Shown: piece after piece, positions 10,479-19,900 of the stretch
How the letters are laid out: every line of letters begins with the position of its first letter
Numbering within the stretch: the stretch's first letter is position 1
Assembly: GCA_028753945.1 (NCBI GenBank)
Contig: JAPNXP010000016.1
Location: 1,520,001 to 1,584,000 of the forward strand
Direction: 5' to 3'
Length of the DNA stretch: 64,000 nucleotides
Source: Hexactinellida sp. DTS-2022
Taxonomy: Eukaryota > Porifera > Hexactinellida
Program-made: the position numbers and the translations under genes
The notes under the pieces: generated by a model
The model's database searches: none
What the model was told of the DNA's origin: nothing
The model's input: the letters and a program-made list of their open reading frames with translations, nothing else

Positions 10479-11183
10479 ATGCTAATGGCCTCTGCGACTG
10501 CGAGTAGAGAGACAGTAGCGCAAGTGGTGTGTCTCCTCAGACACGCCGAGAGATTGGATGACGTTGATATGAACTGGCTCGGTTCAGAGCAGCCGCGAAA
10601 ATACGACCCCCCTCTCTCCCCCGCCGGTTTCGAAGTAGCTGCCTCCGTCTCCAGACAGCTGGGACTAGACACGCTAAACCTCAGACACGTGGTCTCTTCT
10701 CCGTTCCTGCGCACCCTGCAGACCGCAGCGCCAATCGCGAGGGAGCTCTCTCTCCCGCGACTCGCAGTGTGCAATGGAATGTGCGAGTACCTCTCAGAAG
10801 AGACGGGATTCAACACACAGCCGGTATTTGAGCGGGAGCAGCAAACCGGAGCTTGTGCTGGTCTCAGCGTAGAGTTTGTGGGAGACCCCAGTCCTCTCTT
10901 CCCAGAGACTTTAAACGAAGCGAAGGACAGATACCGAGCAGCAATACGGATGCTATCCGACCGGTATTGGCCTGCTGGGGTACTCATCGTAACACACGCC
11001 ATTGCTGTCCGCGCCGCCTTCCCATTATTCTCGGCTCCTCTCCTAAACGGACTCGTGCCCTACTGCGGGGGCGTGGCGGCCAAGAGGGTGGGAGCAGATT
11101 TCGTATTCCTCAAAACAATAAATGATATTCCAACTTTTGACATGAGCTCTTTCGAGCAGACTAGAGTCAAACACAATTTGTAG
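10479..11183 (+). CDS. histidine phosphatase (phosphoglycerate-mutase superfamily, UBASH3-like)
   Basis: A 234-residue protein of the branch-1 histidine phosphatase fold. The catalytic LLRHAER motif is at residues 19-25 with the nucleophile His22. SSPFLRTLQTA supplies the conserved second-motif arginine near residue 78, and VTHAIAVRA near residue 172 supplies the second catalytic His. Its pattern (RHAE, then W and P-L-S-x-x-G, then CEYL) resembles the C-terminal phosphatase domain of UBASH3/STS proteins, but the UBA and SH3 domains of those proteins are absent, so it is a stand-alone phosphatase of unknown substrate. The start may be the ATG at 10479 or 10485; an acceptor-like AATAG sits just upstream. 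It is the middle gene of the putative operon, 64 bases before PEX13. Confidence 0.88.
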   Translation: MLMASATASRETVAQVVCLLRHAERLDDVDMNWLGSEQPRKYDPPLSPAGFEVAASVSRQLGLDTLNLRHVVSSPFLRTLQTAAPIARELSLPRLAVCNGMCEYLSEETGFNTQPVFEREQQTGACAGLSVEFVGDPSPLFPETLNEAKDRYRAAIRMLSDRYWPAGVLIVTHAIAVRAAFPLFSAPLLNGLVPYCGGVAAKRVGADFVFLKTINDIPTFDMSSFEQTRVKHNL

Positions 11184-11247
11184 TTGCAACTAATAATGTA
11201 AACTAATTATTTGCTGTACGTATTTGATTCAAGCATTAGATTATAAA

Positions 11248-12402
11248 ATGTCAGATGTCCCTAAGCCCTGGCAGCGAAACGTTATCCACTCTAAAGATTC
11301 GCCGGACATAGCCCCTAACCCGCTCCGATCTAGCGTCCTCACAACCGGCTCTTCCGCAGGCCCCGCCCCTGTCCCTGTCCCATTCCCCTTCGATCCCACA
11401 AACGCCAACAGATACCCGACAACTGCCCCCCCGGTCCCGCCCCGCCCCGGGAGACCGGACACGCGCCTGGACCATCCCAGCAGCGGGTACGTGGGCGGCC
11501 AGTACGGGTACGGCGGCATGGGGCTAGGCTACTCCCCTTACATGCAGCACTACTCGGGGGGATATGGGGGCTACGGTGGGTCTATGGGGGGATACGGTGG
11601 GTCTATGGGGGGCTACGGTGGGTCTATGGGGGGCTATGGGGGAGCTGTAGGGGGCTACGGGGGAGCTGTAGGGGGCTATGAGGGGTCTGAAAGCTCATTT
11701 GTCCGAGACGCCCAGGAGGGCACCCTCTCTGCTTTCTCTGCGATAGAGACCATAGTGAGGGCCGTGGGGTCTGTCGCGCTAATGCTGGAGTCCACGTACA
11801 TGGCGCTGAGCACCTCGTTCCGCGCTATTCTAGGCCTCGCTGAGCACTTCTCCCGACTCCGGTCCTCCCTGCTGGGCGCCATCTCCGGGCTGAGCTTCCT
11901 CTCGCGGGCGCGCAGCTGGCTGCACAGACTGCTGGTGCTGATGCGGGTCCGGTCTCCGCTCAGAGACGCGGAGTTCGACTCCGTCTGGCGCTCCGCGGCC
12001 CTGGCGGGGGAGATCACGAGCGTGGAGCAGCTGGCTCCCGAGCAGAAGTTTAGTCTCTGGCCCTTCCTCTCCTTCTTCACGATAATCCTAGCGCTGCCCT
12101 ACCTGCTGTGGAGACTCACCAAGTCCTTCGCGGCGGCGCCGGGGGAGGAGGACAGCCTGCTCTGGTCCGAGGGGAAGGAGGAGCACGTGCTGCTCAAGGC
12201 TAACCACGCGTTCAGCACGCAGTCCCCTCGGGAGCTCAGCTTCAACGAGGGAGACATCCTCATAGCGGCGCCTAAGCACAAACAGCCGCACGTGAGGGGC
12301 TGGCTGCTGGCCAGTGCAGATCAGAAGGTGGGACTCATCCCCGCCAACTACATGAGCATTGTGGGCGTGAGGAAGCCCGAGTTGCCTTTAGAACCTAACT
12401 AA
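11248..12402 (+). CDS. PEX13: peroxisomal membrane protein PEX13 (peroxin-13)
   Basis: Component of the peroxisomal import docking complex, which receives cargo-loaded PEX5 with PEX14. The 384-residue frame starts MSDVPKPWQ. Proline-rich residues 25-75 are followed by a low-complexity GGYGGSMGGYGG array (about 85-150, encoded by near-identical tandem DNA units at 11555-11685), the conserved PEX13 core (about 150-255), a hydrophobic segment LWPFLSFFTIILALPYLLW (about 270-290), and a C-terminal SH3 domain (about 312-375) with ANHAF, RELSFNEGD, RGWLLA and GLIPANYM in the expected order. A Tyr-Gly-rich N-terminus and C-terminal SH3 are standard for animal and fungal PEX13. The stop is followed 18 bases later by AATAAA. 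It is the last gene of the trio. Confidence 0.95.
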   Translation: MSDVPKPWQRNVIHSKDSPDIAPNPLRSSVLTTGSSAGPAPVPVPFPFDPTNANRYPTTAPPVPPRPGRPDTRLDHPSSGYVGGQYGYGGMGLGYSPYMQHYSGGYGGYGGSMGGYGGSMGGYGGSMGGYGGAVGGYGGAVGGYEGSESSFVRDAQEGTLSAFSAIETIVRAVGSVALMLESTYMALSTSFRAILGLAEHFSRLRSSLLGAISGLSFLSRARSWLHRLLVLMRVRSPLRDAEFDSVWRSAALAGEITSVEQLAPEQKFSLWPFLSFFTIILALPYLLWRLTKSFAAAPGEEDSLLWSEGKEEHVLLKANHAFSTQSPRELSFNEGDILIAAPKHKQPHVRGWLLASADQKVGLIPANYMSIVGVRKPELPLEPN

Positions 12403-12420
12403 CTTATTTGCTTATTATGC

Positions 12421-12426
12421 AATAAA
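12421..12426 (+). terminator. polyadenylation signal AATAAA after PEX13
   Basis: Canonical hexamer 18 bases after the PEX13 stop. No AATAAA occurs in either gap inside the SLC33A1-phosphatase-PEX13 trio, which fits one shared 3' end. Confidence 0.6.
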
Positions 12427-12784
12427 CTATATTATAGTGATAATATTGTTATTTACTTGAGCGAATGTGCTTGGAAGATAAATAATTATTCTGAACATAT
12501 AATATTCAATGTAATTATCGAAAAGTAGCCATTATTACCGTGATAAACAATCTATTTCATTAGTGTTGAATCAAGTTTAGAGTTAGAACATATAACTACA
12601 GTAGCCTGTCGTGATATTGTAAGGGATTTTGCCCTATCTCTGTTGGCGAACCCATATACTATTTACCATATTCGCTCGAATTTAAGTAAATACTTGCCCC
12701 GGCTATACGGCTACTTTCGATGTAATATGGCCTGCATAAAGTGCAAACTTTAGGAAGCGAGTTCTGCGTAAGATTAGGTGGAGA
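12427..12784. other. intergenic spacer upstream of the SAM exon
   Basis: About 360 bases without recognised coding sequence, presumably the 3' flank of PEX13 plus the promoter/5' leader of the next gene. No core promoter motif is clear enough to name. Confidence 0.45.
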
Positions 12785-13006
12785 ATGGCTCAACAATCTA
12801 AGGAAAAGGAAAAGTCTGAACTGCTACAATTTCTCTCAGAAAATGATATTGAAGAATTTACGACGCCAATTGTGAATGCAGGTGTGAAGAAAATAGCACA
12901 CTTGAAAGATGTAGATGCAGAATTCTTAGAGAACTTAGGTATGGGAGAAATAGCTGTCAAGCGTTTCCTCAAGAGCATTAAAGAAGCGCTAACTCCTCTG
13001 CCACCA
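12785..13006 (+). CDS. SAM-domain exon, probable exon 1 of the SAM-VWA-E2-U-box gene
   Basis: Encodes 74 residues, MAQQSKEKEKSELLQFLSEN onward. Residues 9-70 look like a sterile-alpha-motif fold: ELLQFLSENDIEEF, then KKIAHLKDVDAEFLENLGMG, then RFLKSIKEAL. SAM domains mediate protein-protein oligomerisation; the LGMG-x5-RFL ending recalls the N-terminal SAM of ACK-type proteins, but no kinase follows. The codon pair CCA CCA is followed by a consensus donor GTGAGT at 13007, and unspliced reading ends ten codons later. The donor is in phase 0, as are two acceptors (after 15293 and after 15326) that open into the large frame downstream. I infer splicing across a 2.3-kb intron. The alternative is a separate 83-residue SAM protein ending at 13036. 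Confidence 0.65.
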
Positions 13007-13780
13007 GTGAGTAGTAGTAATGTCATAATTATATAAATATTATTGCATTTTACTGTGCCGACGACTATACAATAGTATATTGGCCCAGTTCTAATCTTAG
13101 TTTTTGGTATATTATTATAATAGTGCCGACTGCCCAGTTCTAATCTCAGTGCCTTGGTTAGTTATTGTTTTTCTTCCGTATCCCTTTTATTAACTAAGAA
13201 CTGAATTTTTAGGATGGGTGTCTCATGGGTTACAGATGTGCACCTGGGGTCACGATTTGTGATTACATTTTTTTGGGACCATTTTTACACTATCAATGTC
13301 AGAAAAAGGAACAATAAATAGGCCCCGAAATTTCAATTTATATGCATTAGATGGAGAATTTAATTCTACACCTTTTCACAATGCACGAATTTTCAAATTG
13401 GGCTTCGTTTGTGCCACAATTGACTTGCAAATTCCTTTGTTTACTAACACTTCAGTTCAAATGAAAGTGTTAAATCGATTCTATTGTTCAACTTGTGATA
13501 ATTATATTGATTCAACTTGTGATATGGCTTCTATTTTCTAATTGAAAACTAAGATTTACATTCCATAATAACGACAGATTATGTGATTATTTCGTTCTGC
13601 AAGAATACACTTGCAATATTAATATACATATATACTGACGTAATTAATTATAATTAATTCAGTCTTTAATTGACTTATATAGATGCTTCTTATTTGTTGA
13701 TTATGAGTTATCGAGTTTGCGGAATTGAAATTTGTTAGTCAAATTAATTTTATTTACTATTTATGAAAAATAATTAAAAA

Positions 13781-13895
13781 AATCCAAAATTGCAGCTGTG
13801 CCGACGATGTTTTTGGTGGCACTATATTTTGGTGGTTGGTTTATTGATAGTGCCTCCAAAGGAACATGCTGTCGGCACAGCTGCAATTTTGGATT
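13781..13895. repeat. 118-bp hairpin module, copy 1
   Basis: Inverted arms AATCCAAAATTGCAGCTG and CAGCTGCAATTTTGGATT enclose inner arms CTGTGCCGAC and GTCGGCACAG and a TGGTGGCACTATA / GATAGTGCCTCCA core. One of nine copies in the window. Confidence 0.8.
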
Positions 13896-14451
13896 TTTTT
13901 CCTTCCGTATCCTCTCCACAGAACAGAGTTTTATTAACTAAGAGCTCAAGTTTTCAGCATAGGTATCTCAGGGGTTACAGATATGCACCTGGAGCACGAC
14001 TTTTGATTACTTCTTTGGACACATTTTTACACCTGTTTAATGTTAGAAAAGGAACAATAAATAGTGTGCGAATATTCAATTTATATGCATTCAATAGAGA
14101 ATTTAATTCTACACCCTTTCACAGTGCACGAATTTTCATATTAGGCTTCGTTTGTGCCACAATTCATTTGCAAATTTCTCTTGTTTACTAACACTTCTGT
14201 TTAACTAAAAGTGTTAAATCTAATTCTATTGCTTCAACTTGCGATAAGTATATTGATTTACCTTATAAATTCCAGCTGACTTCTATTTAATTGTAGTATT
14301 ACTATACAATGGATTAACTAAGATAAAATAATATATAAATTCAAGATAATTTAAGATATAATCAAACTTCAAATTTATAAATCGTTCCTTTGTCCCGTGA
14401 CAACTTGATAGATGTGTCTAAACACCTTGAGGCGTTCATATATGGAGAAAA

Positions 14452-14568
14452 AATCCAAAATTGCATGTGCCAAAAGTATTTCCTTTGGAGGCACTGCTAG
14501 TTACCCAAACACCAAATGTAGTGCTTCCAAACTGAAATGCGTTGGCACAGGCTGTAATTTTGTATTTT
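14452..14568. repeat. 118-bp hairpin module, copy 2 (diverged)
   Basis: Same architecture, with the inner core replaced by AGGCACTGCTAGTTACCC and ACCAAATGTAGTGC. Copy 4 at 26321 has the same alternative core, so at least two subfamilies exist. Confidence 0.7.
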
Positions 14569-14776
14569 TATTGAATACTAAAGGAGTTTACCTTGAACCT
14601 TAATATTTTGAATTAGACATTCAGTCCAAAGAAATTCTGCGACCAATTGTTCTTCCCTTCTCCAATTTTCAGTTTGTAGAACGCGGTTATTTGTGTAGTT
14701 AACAAATCGATGAATATTTGTGTTATAACTTTATTCATTCCATCTATTCTTTGGTTGTAAACAATTTTTACAACTA

Positions 14777-14936
14777 CAGTGGATGCCGGTTATAAGCACA
14801 TCGTCGGGAACTGCACTTAATGTGCTTATAACCGACATGAATTATACAGGGTATATGGTAACCGTTTTCCAACATAGTGTTCTTATATCCGATATGTTCT
14901 TATAATCGGTGTGCTTATATCCGGCGACATCTACTG
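14777..14936 (+). mobile_element. mariner/pogo-like miniature element, copy 2
   Basis: Ends CAGTGGATGCCGG and CGACATCTACTG, preceded by TA. Homologous in opposite orientation to 2615-2809. Internal TTATAAGCACAT / ATGTGCTTATAA inverted repeats. Confidence 0.7.
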
Positions 14937-15293
14937 TGCATCATAATCACAAAATCCTATACCTGTGTTAATATTCACTGCATTATAAATTCAAGACTCA
15001 AAATACAGTAGAAAATAGTTAGTTATTACAAATGCTAGTTTATGTAGGAATGTATATTGACGATCTCTCCAATCTAAACAAAAGTCATGTTGTTCTCGAA
15101 AAGTAGTAAACTAATATCTGTTTCAATCTAATATTCTCTCAAACGAATACTTATTAGTTTCGAAACGAATAATCGTTTGGAAACGAACGACTATTCGGTA
15201 TATTCGTTTCAGCCCTAAATTTAATATTAGTCTTATGGAAATACGAATTGAATTTTCAAACATAATATTATTTAGGTTTGTCAAAATCCACAG

Positions 15294-18200
15294 TTCTCGC
15301 TTCCACCAACTAGCAACAACCTACAGGTCTCAATTGCCAATACTTTTCTTATTTCGTACAAATTATATTACAAAGAACTCAACCCCAAGACAAGTCAATT
15401 GAACACTCCCATAGACTTCAATAACTCTACATACCATCAGTTAGTTGAAGCTATTGCAAAGGAAAATGAATTACCTGATGATGTCACGATAGAACTCTAC
15501 ACCCTAGAAGGTTATCCAATGGCTTGTAACCCAGACGCGTGTCTAGCTAAGCTTAGCGAGTGGATTCTCACAGACTATGGGAATAACTTATTACTATATG
15601 CTATACCACGACTAAGGGGGTTTCAACACAGAGATAATAAATTTGATAATTTCACAGGTGTAGTCTGCACTGATGTATTGACCATACAACACTTGCCTTT
15701 GAAGTATAAATCTTCAGTTAATGTCGACTGTGAAAAACACACTCTTAATTATTTGCTACGGCGGATTGAGCGAGAAACTGGGATTCCTTACTATCTCATT
15801 TCTTTTACTTTTAAAGATTCAATATACAATGAAGCTTGCATCGATCAGTGTTTAAAGGAGATTGGTCTCGAACACAATAACGCTGTATTAAATCTAATAA
15901 TAGATACAGACTACTGGGAATCAAGATGGGATAACAACTTCAATTTTAATATTTGCAAACCAACTTGGCTAACTGCACAGTCTATTTTCGGTTTGAGTTA
16001 TTTCTACTCTCTCCTCTGGACTGTATCTGCTTGGCTCTCAAATGAACTAAATTCACCAGTGAAGAATAGAATATTAGGTCATATTCGTTTGCTAACAGCT
16101 TGTCCGCCTTTGATACACGCACTTAATTTATTGTTCAGCAAAGTCGCATTATCTCTTCCGCACCGAGTAGCGATTCAAGAAATACTGTTCTTGTTATTCG
16201 ATAAATTACGGCCTAAATGCACTAAAGATTTATTAACTAAAATGATTCCGATAAATCTAGAAGATATAACCGAGTATTCTCATATTTTCTGGACTTATCT
16301 AATCGGAAAGGCTCTGGACATACATCAAGAAAGTGAGCAGTTTTTCCTCTATGAATTAACTTGCCACGTTTCATTTCAAAAGATGAAAGAGCCTGTATTT
16401 ATTAAGTATCACAATGGGGCTACCCAAATCCTGGATAGAGAAACTTTAAAGAGGATCGCAATTACAGAGAACAGTGTTGATATAGAAATGTTAAACGACT
16501 ATACACGAATAATTCGATCGTTTCCCATTTCTGATACTACTGCACTTGTGTGGCAATGCCCACATTGGGATAATAATAACATTCCTATTGCCAATAATAT
16601 CACCCAGGAGGAATGGATCAGCCTACTTGATATATCCGAGGAAGAGTATCCATTCCTTATAATACAGTCTCCAACCAAAATTAGAGATCATCTGTGGTCA
16701 TACTTCCCTTGTATTATCCCACTCGTGGGTAAATATGTTTGTGCTTGCTTAGATCGGTCCAAAGGTCGAGATAGGAAAACGCCGATTCATGATGTTATTA
16801 AAGGTGAATGGTTTCTTGTTGATATTGACGTGCTAGATATGCATATTAAAGAGGTGGGACTTGAATGGTGTAGCGTCAGTAATGAGAATTTGAAAAGAAT
16901 AACCCGTGACAATATTCGTGCTATTACAAGGATACCGAGTGAGCTTATTCTAGTGCTACTAGATGTTAGCTTGTCAATGGAAGAGTCTGCATACCATTTC
17001 ACACAGGTTTCTGAGGCAAAGAAGATTGACATGGTACACAGAGCATTTCTGATGTTTGTTGATCGAACTAAAGCTTATAACTTCCATCATTTGATAGGGT
17101 TAATACCTTTCGCAGAATCCGCCACACTAGCTTTCCCACTCTCAGAATCATTTGAAGCTTTCGCGAAGAAACTTGAAAATTTGCCGTTAAAATCGTGCAC
17201 AGCATTATATGATGCGATTTTTTTCGCTAACGAAGTATTCGCGGAATTTGCTTCGAATAACCCACAATTTGTGCAAGGTGTTCAAAAACGTATTCTGTGC
17301 CTGACTGATGGAATCGATCGACACTCAAAAGCAGCAGCTGAAGAAGCCCTTAAGGTATTGATTGACAATGAAATTATAATGGACTTAGTGCTACTGTGTG
17401 ATGACGATGTTCTCTTATGTGAAAACGCGAAAGCTCACTATGTAGCTAAGCTTAGTGGTGGATACTCCTTTTATCCAAAGAGTGAAATCGAAATGTACAA
17501 ACTTCTCGAGTTAGAAACTCTGATTAGTTTACAGTGTAGACTTGAAACTGTCCCCTTTTTTAAGGCGGATGAGGAAATTAATTTTTCAGATATCGATTAT
17601 CCACCTTTTGATTATGATCCCCCATATGCATTGCCAAAAAATGCCAATGTTAGAGTTGAAATGATCGAAAAATGTTTAAGACAAATTATCCGAGAAAGAA
17701 GACGCTCCCATTCAGCTCTAAGAGGTAAAAAGATTCACATCCTACAACAGCTAGCTTATTTCCATAAGAACAAAGATAAGAATATTCCTCTACTAGTATT
17801 TCCTTGTATTGATGATATAACATTTTGGCAAGTCTTATTTGAAGGACCAAACAATTCTCCTTATGAAGGAGGCGTGTATAGACTTTATATCGATTTCGAA
17901 GGCGAATATCCAATCAAACCACCCAAAGTGCGCTTTTTAACACCTATATATCATTGTAATATAAACAGTGTGGGTAGAGTGTGCCATGCGATTTTAGATC
18001 AATTCTACGCGTCGAATGTTAAAGTTAGGGATATATTGTACTACGTGTATCACCTGCTAACTGATCCAGAACCCGATGATCCTCTGAACACAATGCAAGC
18101 TGAGGAACTGAAGCACACCCCTGAAATATACCATAAAAATGCTACAGAACACACCCAGCAATACGCTAAGCATAAAACTATGACTGAATTAAAAATAGAA

Positions 18201-18467
18201 CTTCTAGGAGGTGAAGAGGTAGTTAATAAGTATACAGAAGATACTTCTTTAATTTGTCCCCTGACTTTAGAGCTCTTTTCGAATCCAGTCTTGACAATTA
18301 CTGAGGGATTAACTTATGAGAAGGATGCCATATTGGATTATATTAATTTGCATCAATGTGACCCCATCACGCATTCTCCTTTAGAGGAGCACCAACTGAT
18401 ACCGAATTTAGCTATCGCGAGACAGACTGCCAAGATTAGAGATGAATTTGACGAATTATCTATTTAA
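15294..18467 (+). CDS. SAM-VWA-E2 (UBC)-U-box fusion protein, main exon
   Basis: Encodes the bulk of a predicted 1,131-residue protein (numbering includes the 74-residue SAM exon). A long N-terminal region with possible ubiquitin-like character runs to about 620. A von Willebrand A domain follows (about 625-810) with the metal-site motif D631-V-S633-L-S635. A ubiquitin-conjugating E2 core (about 858-1040) has FEGPNNSPYEGGVY, YPIKPPKVRFLTPIYH and a cysteine at 971 (codon 17982-17984). A U-box (about 1058-1122) starts LICPLTLELFSNPVL. E2 enzymes carry thioester-bound ubiquitin and U-boxes recruit E2s as E3 ligases, so this reads as a self-contained conjugation enzyme with binding modules. Oddity: the E2 HPN motif is HCN (17952-17960). 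The frame is open from 15276 with no upstream ATG; the first in-frame ATG (15519) is well inside conserved-looking sequence, so an upstream exon is needed. A shorter start inside this exon cannot be ruled out. Confidence 0.88.
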   Translation, partial: FSLPPTSNNLQVSIANTFLISYKLYYKELNPKTSQLNTPIDFNNSTYHQLVEAIAKENELPDDVTIELYTLEGYPMACNPDACLAKLSEWILTDYGNNLLLYAIPRLRGFQHRDNKFDNFTGVVCTDVLTIQHLPLKYKSSVNVDCEKHTLNYLLRRIERETGIPYYLISFTFKDSIYNEACIDQCLKEIGLEHNNAVLNLIIDTDYWESRWDNNFNFNICKPTWLTAQSIFGLSYFYSLLWTVSAWLSNELNSPVKNRILGHIRLLTACPPLIHALNLLFSKVALSLPHRVAIQEILFLLFDKLRPKCTKDLLTKMIPINLEDITEYSHIFWTYLIGKALDIHQESEQFFLYELTCHVSFQKMKEPVFIKYHNGATQILDRETLKRIAITENSVDIEMLNDYTRIIRSFPISDTTALVWQCPHWDNNNIPIANNITQEEWISLLDISEEEYPFLIIQSPTKIRDHLWSYFPCIIPLVGKYVCACLDRSKGRDRKTPIHDVIKGEWFLVDIDVLDMHIKEVGLEWCSVSNENLKRITRDNIRAITRIPSELILVLLDVSLSMEESAYHFTQVSEAKKIDMVHRAFLMFVDRTKAYNFHHLIGLIPFAESATLAFPLSESFEAFAKKLENLPLKSCTALYDAIFFANEVFAEFASNNPQFVQGVQKRILCLTDGIDRHSKAAAEEALKVLIDNEIIMDLVLLCDDDVLLCENAKAHYVAKLSGGYSFYPKSEIEMYKLLELETLISLQCRLETVPFFKADEEINFSDIDYPPFDYDPPYALPKNANVRVEMIEKCLRQIIRERRRSHSALRGKKIHILQQLAYFHKNKDKNIPLLVFPCIDDITFWQVLFEGPNNSPYEGGVYRLYIDFEGEYPIKPPKVRFLTPIYHCNINSVGRVCHAILDQFYASNVKVRDILYYVYHLLTDPEPDDPLNTMQAEELKHTPEIYHKNATEHTQQYAKHKTMTELKIELLGGEEVVNKYTEDTSLICPLTLELFSNPVLTITEGLTYEKDAILDYINLHQCDPITHSPLEEHQLIPNLAIARQTAKIRDEFDELSI

Positions 18468-19096
18468 GATGTGTAAATTTAAATTATTTTTTAAATTAGA
18501 TATTCTCCTTGATCTAGTTATTCTATCTTTTATTTGTTGTTGTAAAGTGTTAGTTTGAAATTAATTATTGTTAAAATATTAAAACATTAAAATTAAACGC
18601 AATCCCTGATCCGTTACATTTCTCACAAACAATTTCACAAGTATTTAGTATGTATCTAGATCATAGACTCCTTTAGATAAGGACTGGAACGTCGCGATAT
18701 CGGGGTTTTTAACTTGAGTCTGAGAGGCTCCAATTTTTAAAAATTGAAAAAGCAATAGATTTCCGGTTTCCAAATGTGATTTTTGGCATATAGGGGTAAC
18801 TTTTTGCACCCGTCAACAATTTGAGGTTTTCACTCAAAATTTCTCACACCTCGACAAGTTATGACGTCATTGTCACATTTCGAGAACCCTGAAAAGTCAC
18901 TTAATCGCACATAATTCGCGCACTCTAAGAGATAAAATCTGAAAATTTAATAGAACATGCACATTAATGATGCGGACACTTTGGTCACACCAGATTGCCA
19001 ATATGCTTACTCATCACATGATGACGTAATCACTAAAATTTCACATTGTTAAATTTGACTATTTAGGCCTATTTACGCTTTATAATCAATGTTAGA

Positions 19097-19286
19097 AGTG
19101 TATAAACCATACACCAACCGCGAAGCGGTTGGTGTGTGGTTGGGTTCTGCCGCGAAGCCTAGCAAACAAGGCGCCCTAGTCTATATAGATATACTGTAGC
19201 ATCAATCTATATAGATACTAGCGCGCTTCGCGGCAGAACCCAACCACACACCACCGGCTTCGCGGTTGGTGTATGGTTTATACACT
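19097..19286. repeat. inner hairpin of the foldback element
   Basis: Arms TATAAACCATACACCAACC and the complementary GGTTGGTGTATGGTTTATA, followed inward by GGTTGGGTTCTGCCGCGAAGC and its complement. The arms themselves contain small perfect palindromes around CGCGAAGCGG. Confidence 0.85.
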
Positions 19287-19299
19287 TTTAAGGGTTGAC

Positions 19300-19900
19300 T
19301 GAATAAGATCGACTAGAATATGATCGACCTCTGAATTTATCTAATGGAATAGGATCGACCGGAATAAGATCGACCCATTGCCACGACTGGAATAAGATCG
19401 ACTGGAATAAGATCGACCCATTGCCACGACTGGAATAAGATCGACCGGAATAAGATAGGCACTTTTAGTGTGTATCATAGCTCATGATAAAACCCAGGCT
19501 CTTTTGGTGTGAAGTATGGCTCATGATAAAACTCAGGCTCTTTTTTGATGTATATTATGGCTCATGATAAAACTCAGGCTCTTTTTTGGTGTTTATTATG
19601 GCTCATGATAAACTCAGGCTCTTTTGGTGTATATTATGGCTCATGATAAAACCCAGGCTCTTTTGGTCTTTTTGGTGCCTATCTTATTCTAGACGTGAAA
19701 ATGGGTCGATCTTATTCCGGTCGTGGCAATGGGTCGATCTTGTTCCAGTCGTGGCAATGGGTCGATCTTATTCCAGTCGTGAAAATGGGTCGATCTTATT
19801 CCATTCGAGAAAATGGGTCGATCTTATTCCAGTCGTGGCAATGGGTCGATCTTATTCCAGTCGTGGCAATGGGTCGATCTTATTCCAGTCGATCCTATTC
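19300..19900. repeat. GATCGACC / GGTCGATC minisatellite pair flanking a CTCATGATAAAAC array
   Basis: About four GGAATAAGATCGACC units with CATTGCCACGACT spacers (19300-19455), then five copies of a roughly 45-55-base unit around GGCTCATGATAAAAC (19463-19680), then about seven inverted GGTCGATCTTATTCC units (19690-19900). Reading frames here are repeat artefacts. Confidence 0.85.

Larger units (their letters stand above)
13007..15293 (+). other. putative intron filled with repeats
   Basis: Bounded by GTGAGT at the 5' side and ATCCACAG at the 3' side. It holds a degenerate single copy of the 60-bp CTGTGCCGAC unit (13046-13165), two 118-bp hairpin modules (13781-13895 and 14452-14568), two copies of their AT-rich body, and a mariner/pogo-like miniature (14777-14936). 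No other gene is seen in it. Confidence 0.55.

Noticed and set aside
15026-15103. ATG-started frame upstream of the large exon (MLVYVGMYIDDLSN) as the true first exon of the U-box gene
   Set aside because: It ends in TAG after 25 codons with no good donor in phase; the SAM exon with GTGAGT is a better candidate.
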